12,977 nucleotides of DNA from Coemansia sp. RSA 922. Its lineage: Eukaryota; Kickxellomycota; Kickxellomycetes; Kickxellales; Kickxellaceae. This document shows positions 6,925 to 12,977 of this stretch, one piece after another. The first letter of the stretch is position 1. Each line of letters starts with the position of its first letter. Under the pieces are notes generated by a model. That model saw nothing but the letters and a program-made list of their open reading frames with translations. It was not told the DNA's origin and ran no database searches. Location: positions 1-12,977 of the forward strand of contig JANBQS010000728.1 in the NCBI GenBank assembly GCA_027577415.1, given 5' to 3'. The position numbers and the translations under genes are program-made.

Positions 6925-9900
6925 TTAAGAGACGGCATCCTCGTCGCCACCGTTCTCACGACGAACTTGTACCCGGGCAATGATCTCCTTTATGGATTCT
7001 TGCAAAATGATGACGTTTTCGAGGAACTCGGCAAGGTTAGCGTTGGCCGGCGGGACGCTTAGCGCATGCGCAGCTGGACTGGCAGGCGAAGAGGCATCTG
7101 TGCTGGCCAAACCAGCCGCTGTTGTCTTGCCGTTAATGCCCGCGGACGCCGAGGAAACCGATGAGGATGTTATCTCCGACGTCTGGCCAACAGAGCCCGC
7201 CCGCGCCCTCGCCTCAGACAACTTGGAAGCGGCCATGCTCTGAGTGTCTTTTGTCGCCAGACTATCGCCGCCAGCTGACTGGCGAGTGGCAAAAGTGGCT
7301 CCGCTTGCGCTGCGATTGCGAGTTCGCTTACTAGCAGTGCTAGCGGATGTGCCAGTCAGCACGCTGTCTGCCATACCACTCATGGCAAGGGCGCGGGAAG
7401 ACGAGGCCATGGTGAAGGAGCGCGCGTTCTCCAAGCTTGCCGATGACAAGCCACGGTCGCGGCCTCTGTTGGAATCGGGAATAAGTACGACTTCTCTGTA
7501 GCTGCCAGCATTTTCCAATTCACCATCCAAATCATCCACATCTTCGACAATACCCATGAGCGCGTTTCTTGCCCGCTTGAGTCGCCGCGAAAAGTCAGGA
7601 ATCTCGTTTTGCAGAACCATTGCTTGCTGCACTAGTCCGCTGATGACCAGGTACAACGACGGCGGCGTGGCCCCACTGGGCAGAGCCTTCACTGCCGTTT
7701 GTAGCTCACGATCCAGTCCAACGTACTTTGACGCATCGGCGGTCACAATAGCTGTTGCCGGTGCCCCGCCAGGTTTGCGAGCGCCACGAGGGTCGTCCTC
7801 TCCTTCACTGTCACTGTCGTCTGCGCCCCGCTCGTCATCGCTGATGTTGCGCAAGTTGTCGAGCCACACGCACCAGGGCTTATTCAGGACGCCATTGAGC
7901 AATGTTGGTATGTTGAATCCCAGCCATAGATCCAGCGTCCGATGGGGACATCCGACTAGCGCCGCCAGCACGCCCGTCAGAGCCAAGTTGCACTCGCGAG
8001 GCTGAGCAAAATACTTTGTCAGCAGGCTCATCAGGGCGCGGATGATCGGATCGGATTGCTTGATGCTGTGCTTCGCCCGCTTCGCCGGGACTGGGAGTGA
8101 CGAAGTATGCTGCGTACTCTCCGTGTCCATATGCGTAAAGGCGGCAGTACTGGCATCGGGGTCGGGGCTAGCCGAGCTCGAAGAAGTTGTATAGTTAGAC
8201 GCCACTGCTCGAAATCCAGGCTTCTTGCCCATGGAAGCTGGCACAGCCTCCGAGTACTTGCGAGGCCGCATTCCGCGCTGCTTCGCTTGCCTGGCGCTTG
8301 TCGCGGCCGCCAATGAGGGCAATTTGGGCTGACTCTTTAGCAGCGCACTTCTAGCTGCCTGCGCGGCAAACAGGGCGTCAAGCTCAGAGTGGTATGCCTG
8401 GTGCGCATCCCACTCAAGCGCCGCATCTTCCAAGTACTCGTCGTATCCCAGCGAGAACGACTCGGGCACAGCTGCTCGCATCTCGAATCTTGGCCGCTCA
8501 CCAAAGGCCGTGCCTCGAGAAATCGTTCCCTGCCTCCAGGGAATGTGAAGAGACTGACTGTCTACGTCCATCATATCTCTCTTAGATCCAGCGCCTACAG
8601 TGGTGTTGTCGCTTTGGAGCCGAGCCATCAGCTTGGCATACATGTCTAGCTCTTGACGGTGCACGTCAATGGCCACAGTGCAATTCGTCATCCAGCCGTT
8701 CTTGATCCCACTGGACTGCACGCGCTCCACCTCGATCAACCGTGACGAGTAGCGACAGTGTTTGACTAGCACGAGCCGCAGTAGGTTGAGCGCCGATACT
8801 ACGGCGTCGCTCGATACAGACGACTGCAGATTAGAGTAGACCAAGTCTCGCAGAGTAAAGGGCAAACACGCAGCATCCGCTTGCTTGGCCGTGGCTGCTC
8901 CGGCGGCCGATGGCTGTGAGGCTGTCGACGAGCTAGATCTACTTGGTGCAAACAGTTGAGTGTCGCTGGCGGTCGAATCGTCAGTCAAAAAATCCATGAT
9001 GGCGCTAACCAAGTCCTCGTGGCGGGCGCTCTGCAACATCGCTTCCAAGTAGCGCATTACAGCGACGCTGCTGCCATCAGTGTCTGAGCTCTCCAACAGA
9101 CTCGGGTACAAAATGGCTTGCAAAAAGTTGTCGCGCAGGTTCTTCAATAGCTGATCGCAGACATGCAGCGATGGACAGCGAAAGAGTACCTCCTGGATGA
9201 AGCTGAGAACATGCACAAAGGAGGCCAGGCGAGCACGAAATTCGGGGTTGGAAGAGTCCATGGGCCCTCGATCGTCCGTCCATCGGTCTATACTGCCGCG
9301 ATCAGCTCCCGCGGCAAAAATAGAGCTCTCAATGGCATTTTGCAGATCGGCAGAGTAGCTGGGAAATGACTCTGGAACAACTGCCGAAGGGCTGGCAGAT
9401 ACTCGCAGACTACGCGGCAACTGCGAGTACATAGCGCCCAGCGTGGCTGACAGAATGGCAGCAAAGCCGCTATCGTCGAGGATAAATCGCTCCAGCGCCG
9501 TGTTGCCTCCCGTTGACGCCATGATCTCAGTAGTAGCCAGCTCAAGCAAAAAGAGCAAGCTGGTCCGCGCAGTGTCGCCAGCCTTGCCCTCAAGGTGCAC
9601 AAACTGCAAGAGGTGCGAGAACAGGAGGAATTCGTAGCCACTCGAGGGCGGACTGCCTCCCTCGTTGTGCAAACTTTCAACGCTGCGCACCATGGCCGAA
9701 AAGCTCTCCGTGCTGGCGCTGTGCTGCTCGATGCTCTTAAGCCACCTTCGATCCTGAAAGAAAATGTTGAGCAGCATGGGCTCGCCACGGACCTTGCTGC
9801 ATATGGCGTACATCAAGTCAACAAAGTCATCGTCGTATATGTGCTGGTGTGTGCTAAACAAGCTGGCAACCGACTGTGCAACGCCCGACGCGGCCGCCGC

Positions 9901-10350
9901 TGCCCTGTGTGCAGAGTACGACCGCAGCAGCTCCAAAATCGGGTTGTGAACGGCCTTTTGCACGAGCAGTTTGTCGTCGGTCAGGCTGACAAAAGTGGAT
10001 AGATTGCTGATAACCACGCCGCGTACGCCCATGGGCTGGTCGCGCTCGGCGAGCTTCACCAGCTCGTCCAATATGTTGTTTCCAAGCAGATACTCCATGC
10101 ACGCGCCTGTTGTGGAGTCGTCCGAGTCAGACTGCTGAATGTCCTCCTGCACCAGCAAGTCAAACATGACAACCAACTGCGCTGGCAAGGGCGTTTTGTC
10201 GACAGACATGCCGTGCCACTTGGACTGATAGTAGCATATGCTTTGAATCGTCTTCCAGGCCTTTTCGAATTTGGCCAGCTGCGTCGCGCCCTCCGCTTGT
10301 GCCTTTCTCGGCGCGGCGATATGCCGTGTGAATTTGGCAAAGTACTCCAT
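6925..10350 (-). CDS. FHIP-family protein (RAI16/FAM160-like), subunit of the FTS-Hook-FHIP complex
   Basis: A predicted adaptor subunit linking early endosomes to dynein through Hook and FTS; in Aspergillus the equivalent is FhipA, acting in endosome motility. The gene is intact: 1141 residues, no intron, ATG at 10348-10350 (context GCCATGG), TAA at 6925-6927. I chose this ATG because MEYFAKFTRHIAAP... followed by LAKFEKAWKTIQSI matches the usual fungal FHIP N-terminus (short aromatic start, then an F/W-rich helix). The RAI16-like helical region spans about 28-460, with the characteristic MEYLLGNNILDELVKLAERDQPMGVR block (85-110). A second helical block containing LALTGVLAALVGCPHRTLDL lies at 788-807. 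Ser/Ala-rich, probably disordered linkers occupy about 462-492, 668-765 and 955-1103. The C-terminal helix NLAEFLENVIILQESIKEII (1105-1124) resembles the KELAA region of animal FHIPs. Length is within the family range. In-frame upstream ATGs exist at 10458 and 10482. Confidence 0.88.
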   Translation of the reverse strand: MEYFAKFTRHIAAPRKAQAEGATQLAKFEKAWKTIQSICYYQSKWHGMSVDKTPLPAQLVVMFDLLVQEDIQQSDSDDSTTGACMEYLLGNNILDELVKLAERDQPMGVRGVVISNLSTFVSLTDDKLLVQKAVHNPILELLRSYSAHRAAAAASGVAQSVASLFSTHQHIYDDDFVDLMYAICSKVRGEPMLLNIFFQDRRWLKSIEQHSASTESFSAMVRSVESLHNEGGSPPSSGYEFLLFSHLLQFVHLEGKAGDTARTSLLFLLELATTEIMASTGGNTALERFILDDSGFAAILSATLGAMYSQLPRSLRVSASPSAVVPESFPSYSADLQNAIESSIFAAGADRGSIDRWTDDRGPMDSSNPEFRARLASFVHVLSFIQEVLFRCPSLHVCDQLLKNLRDNFLQAILYPSLLESSDTDGSSVAVMRYLEAMLQSARHEDLVSAIMDFLTDDSTASDTQLFAPSRSSSSTASQPSAAGAATAKQADAACLPFTLRDLVYSNLQSSVSSDAVVSALNLLRLVLVKHCRYSSRLIEVERVQSSGIKNGWMTNCTVAIDVHRQELDMYAKLMARLQSDNTTVGAGSKRDMMDVDSQSLHIPWRQGTISRGTAFGERPRFEMRAAVPESFSLGYDEYLEDAALEWDAHQAYHSELDALFAAQAARSALLKSQPKLPSLAAATSARQAKQRGMRPRKYSEAVPASMGKKPGFRAVASNYTTSSSSASPDPDASTAAFTHMDTESTQHTSSLPVPAKRAKHSIKQSDPIIRALMSLLTKYFAQPRECNLALTGVLAALVGCPHRTLDLWLGFNIPTLLNGVLNKPWCVWLDNLRNISDDERGADDSDSEGEDDPRGARKPGGAPATAIVTADASKYVGLDRELQTAVKALPSGATPPSLYLVISGLVQQAMVLQNEIPDFSRRLKRARNALMGIVEDVDDLDGELENAGSYREVVLIPDSNRGRDRGLSSASLENARSFTMASSSRALAMSGMADSVLTGTSASTASKRTRNRSASGATFATRQSAGGDSLATKDTQSMAASKLSEARARAGSVGQTSEITSSSVSSASAGINGKTTAAGLASTDASSPASPAAHALSVPPANANLAEFLENVIILQESIKEIIARVQVRRENGGDEDAVS

Positions 10351-10595
10351 GGCACGCTTCGAATAAAAGAAAGCACAAAGACCACTTGCAAAAAATAAAA
10401 TAAAATAATTAGAATTGAAAGATAGAGAGTAGTGAGAGAGAGCTCGCTTTGATGACATCCACACTACTACTGCGTCATGCATGCTGCAAGTGGCCCTTGC
10501 CTCGCCTAGCCTGCTCCCCGCTTTAAGCAACAAAAAAAATGTGTTTTGATAATGTCAAAGTTGTTAAAAAAAAAAAAGAGTACGCCACATGTAGT
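10351..10595 (-). promoter_or_regulatory. Intergenic: Sec7 gene 3' end and FHIP promoter/leader
   Basis: 245 bases separate the Sec7 stop codon from the FHIP ATG. Just after the Sec7 stop, the coding strand carries a run of 12 T (plus-strand A 10566-10577). Nearer to FHIP the coding strand is T/C-rich (ATTTTATTTTATTTTTT around 10389-10405), as in fungal core promoters and leaders. A GAGAGA-type purine stretch lies at 10425-10442 on the plus strand. Two ATGs in frame with FHIP fall in this region. No clear TATA box. Confidence 0.5.
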
Positions 10596-12977
10596 CTAAA
10601 TGCCACCAAGGGCGCCAAGCAGTTGCAAGCAGCTGATGCTCTGGTCCATAGTCCCTGAGCCAGATACGGTTCCGCCTCTACTAGCTACGGTTCCCGCAGC
10701 TTGGTCTGTGCGATCATTCGCTGCTGCCTGTGATGGGGGAGTCAGGGCAGCCAGGGCCAGCGTAGCCCGCTCGACGCTACGCAAGACATCCTTTGACGGC
10801 ACATCAGCCGAGCCCTTCAGCGCAGCGTCAATGCAGCGCACCCAATGGCTCTTGGTCGGCTGCGAGTCCATGCCAAACATGTGGCGTGCGCGGTGGCCCT
10901 GCTGCTCGTCAGCGCGCTTCCAAGCCAGCTGCACGGTCTGGCGCATAAAGACGCCCTCGACGACCATGGTACGTGAGGGGATTGGGTGGTAGTACCGGGC
11001 ATGCGAGCCCTCCGAGATAAAGTGCAGCGTAAAGTGGCCGACCTGCTGCGGCCGAATGATAAAGCTAGCCGTGTTGGACGTGCGGAAGGACAGCTTGCTG
11101 CTGGGCATAATAGTCACTACGTCGGAGCCAGCATTTGCCGATGCAGAGGGCTCAGCAGGCACGCTCAGGGCACGGATGTTGATAGTCAGCTTTGGATCAG
11201 CCTCGGGAATGCGCACAGTGACGCGCAGCCAAGCAGGCGGATCGACGTTGAACTTTGCTGGCAGGCGGTCGCTCGACGCATTGAACAAGACGCCGTCGCG
11301 GAAGCCTGGGTCGCAGTAAACATCCTCAATCTCGTTCTCGACCTGCTCGTCGGTCAGAGGCGGAGCGTTGGCGTCGCTAATGTCGCGGATCCACTCAACG
11401 TCAAACTCAGCGGCAGCTGGACGCGCGTCAGAGCACGTCACAAGGCGGTTCGCTGATACGCGCTCAAAAATGGTCTTGAGGATGTCGGCGGGCACCTCCA
11501 TAATGGTCATGACGCGAGGCTGATCGCGCTTGCGCAAGACGTTGCCCTTGCGCTTGCCAGCGACAGCCGGGTCGTCTACAACCGATGCACGGAACTTGAG
11601 AACCAGCTCACGGTACGCAGCCTCGGGCTGAGTCTCAGTGCGCAGCAGCGGGTTGTGCAGCTCCGTGTTGAGCGTCATGATTGCAAAGGCCAGCTTCACG
11701 GCCATGTCTTGCGACTCGGGAACATAGATCTTGCTCGACTGTTGGTGCTCGACGTTCTTTGAGTACCACTGGAGCGCGGCTATCTCCAGCAGCACGCTGA
11801 TAGACATGGGGCTGTTCGGCAGGCGCACATAGAACAGCACCGACCGCAATGCCTCGTCGATGGGCACGCCGATGATGTTGCAGCGATCCAGGAACGACGT
11901 CCAGATCTGGCGGTGGAACAGCTTCTCTTGCTCAACCTCGTCGGCAGTAGGATTTTCGTGCAAGTTCTCGCCCAAAATGCCCGTGCCGAGAAAGTTTCCA
12001 ATCTGCCGGCGGCTCAGCGCAGTGCACCGGTACAAAAATCCGGCGACAGTGTCAGGGACCGGCTCAATGATCTCGCGATTGATCAGATACACAACGGCCT
12101 CGGACGTGTTCTTCTCAAACACCAGGCACGCTCTGCGGATGCGCTCCTCCTGGCGAACCAGGCGCTTCTCCTCTGCCTCGTCGTCCTCGCTGGGGCGCTT
12201 AGAGCCGCCCTCACGCGTAGTCTTCAGCGTCGTGGTGCTGCGAGCAAGCGGAATGACAATGTGGACCTTGAAGCGACTGTCGCCTGGGATGATTTTGGCG
12301 TCGGCTGATGGGGGCGCCATGACCATTATCGACGAGTGGTCGATTCCGCTGCTGCCGTAGGACGACGATGGCAGGCCAAGGCGCGTCGTGACAACCAGCA
12401 AGTCGGTGAACAGGAACAGGTATGTGTCAGGCCGGGCGCGAATGCCCGAGTAGATGCGATAGGCCGGGCCGTGTAGCAGCAGCATGCGCCGACCCCGCGA
12501 AGGCGCGACTTTACCGGCCAGGGCGTCAGAGGAGGCTGGTGGTGGGGCCTGTCCTCCAATCTGAGGCCGGTCTTTCTTGCGCAGCGTCGAGCGCCGGCGA
12601 GAATTCCGCCAGGGAGTGTTGAGTCCAGACTCGCTGTCTCCAGTGTCATTGGATTTCTCTTGACGGTCCTGCCGCCTCCGCTGCTTGGCCTCAGCAAAGC
12701 GCTGCTTCTCGTCGTCGACCATGTGGTCCTCCAGAGCATTATCCAGCATCATGACGTCAAGCGCCTCCTTTTGGACCACAGCCTGCATCGACATGCGCCC
12801 AGCTGCAGAAGACCCTGCTGGAGCTGCAGATCTAGCAGCCAGTTCCCGAGCTAGGCCAGCACCGGCTCTAGGGGTGGCAGTGCCGCTTCCTGGCACTGAT
12901 AATGGCGCGTGGCGCATGACGCTGTTGTGGCGCGACAGGACGGCTTGAGCGCCAAGCAGCTGGTTGTGTACACGTAG
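10596..12977 (-). CDS. PH/Sec7-domain ARF guanine-nucleotide exchange factor, N-terminus cut by window edge
   Basis: Predicted to load GTP onto an ARF-family GTPase at a membrane. The frame is open from the right edge to TAG 10596-10598 (793 codons, no intron). The first ATG (12915-12917) is probably not the start, because the frame continues upstream with similar composition (RVHNQLLGAQAVLSRHNSV); numbering below uses that ATG as 1. Residues 143-270 look like a PH-type fold (DTYLFLFTDLLVV at 164-176) with a Ser/acidic insert. The Sec7 domain covers about 270-490: DTVAGFLYR (289-297), motif 1 IGNFLG (306-311), EALRSVLFYVRLP (355-367), motif 2 FAIMTLNTELHNP (411-423), ILKTIFERV (479-487). Residues 555-655 look like a beta-sandwich (LRVTVRIPEADPKLTI...). 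Residues 656-700 (VFMRQTVQLAWKR ... SHWVRCIDAAL) look like the end of a second PH domain. This architecture resembles fungal Syt1/Sec73-type GEFs. The catalytic glutamate region is unusual. Residues 41-115 are charged and basic. Confidence 0.85.
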   Translation of the reverse strand, partial: LRVHNQLLGAQAVLSRHNSVMRHAPLSVPGSGTATPRAGAGLARELAARSAAPAGSSAAGRMSMQAVVQKEALDVMMLDNALEDHMVDDEKQRFAEAKQRRRQDRQEKSNDTGDSESGLNTPWRNSRRRSTLRKKDRPQIGGQAPPPASSDALAGKVAPSRGRRMLLLHGPAYRIYSGIRARPDTYLFLFTDLLVVTTRLGLPSSSYGSSGIDHSSIMVMAPPSADAKIIPGDSRFKVHIVIPLARSTTTLKTTREGGSKRPSEDDEAEEKRLVRQEERIRRACLVFEKNTSEAVVYLINREIIEPVPDTVAGFLYRCTALSRRQIGNFLGTGILGENLHENPTADEVEQEKLFHRQIWTSFLDRCNIIGVPIDEALRSVLFYVRLPNSPMSISVLLEIAALQWYSKNVEHQQSSKIYVPESQDMAVKLAFAIMTLNTELHNPLLRTETQPEAAYRELVLKFRASVVDDPAVAGKRKGNVLRKRDQPRVMTIMEVPADILKTIFERVSANRLVTCSDARPAAAEFDVEWIRDISDANAPPLTDEQVENEIEDVYCDPGFRDGVLFNASSDRLPAKFNVDPPAWLRVTVRIPEADPKLTINIRALSVPAEPSASANAGSDVVTIMPSSKLSFRTSNTASFIIRPQQVGHFTLHFISEGSHARYYHPIPSRTMVVEGVFMRQTVQLAWKRADEQQGHRARHMFGMDSQPTKSHWVRCIDAALKGSADVPSKDVLRSVERATLALAALTPPSQAAANDRTDQAAGTVASRGGTVSGSGTMDQSISCLQLLGALGGI

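Noticed and set aside
6980..8005. Plus-strand open frames of 85-149 codons opposite the FHIP gene
   Set aside because: They lie wholly antisense to an intact, recognisable gene, follow each other in different frames and show no domain; they are by-products of the GC-rich third positions of FHIP.
12660..12948. Plus-strand frames opposite the start of the Sec7 protein
   Set aside because: Antisense to a coding region that continues to the window edge; no independent support.

Overview
The window looks like nuclear DNA of a filamentous or early-diverging fungus. It holds long reading frames without introns, all on the minus strand, encoding eukaryotic trafficking and transport proteins: a fungal vacuole-type ABCC transporter, an FHIP subunit of the FTS-Hook-FHIP dynein adaptor complex, and a PH/Sec7 ARF exchange factor. 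A zoopagomycete such as Kickxellales is a guess from the overall style, not something the sequence proves. There are no bacterial features: no ribosome-binding sites, operons or CRISPR arrays.

Layout in the direction of transcription (right to left): (a) 12977-10596, a Sec7-domain ARF-GEF whose N-terminus runs off the right edge; (b) 10595-10351, a short intergenic region with the 3' end of the Sec7 gene and the promoter/leader of the next gene; (c) 10350-6925, an intact FHIP (RAI16/FAM160-like) gene; (d) 6924-6237, AT-rich intergenic DNA with no convincing gene; (e) 6236-5517, a truncated tyrosine-recombinase relic (N-terminal core-binding domain only); (f) about 5440-4144, a long-arm inverted-repeat (foldback/MITE-like) element, inside which lies what looks like a nested retrotransposed sequence with a poly(A) tail and 15-bp target-site duplications; (g) 4143-3661, the promoter side of the transporter; (h) 3660-1, the ABCC transporter, open from its ATG to the left edge and therefore cut before TMD2/NBD2.

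The three host genes share a membrane theme. The Sec7 protein should activate an ARF GTPase on membranes, FHIP should help couple early endosomes to dynein, and the transporter probably sits in the vacuolar membrane. They are separate monocistronic genes, and I see no evidence that they form one system.

The most noteworthy part is the 2.1-kb island between the transporter and FHIP genes (about 4144-6236). It contains three layers of mobile DNA: a recombinase relic, an inverted-repeat element whose arm cores are almost identical over 180 bp, and a nested poly(A)-tailed insertion carrying a frameshifted reading frame of unknown origin. None of these could be named to family level by eye.
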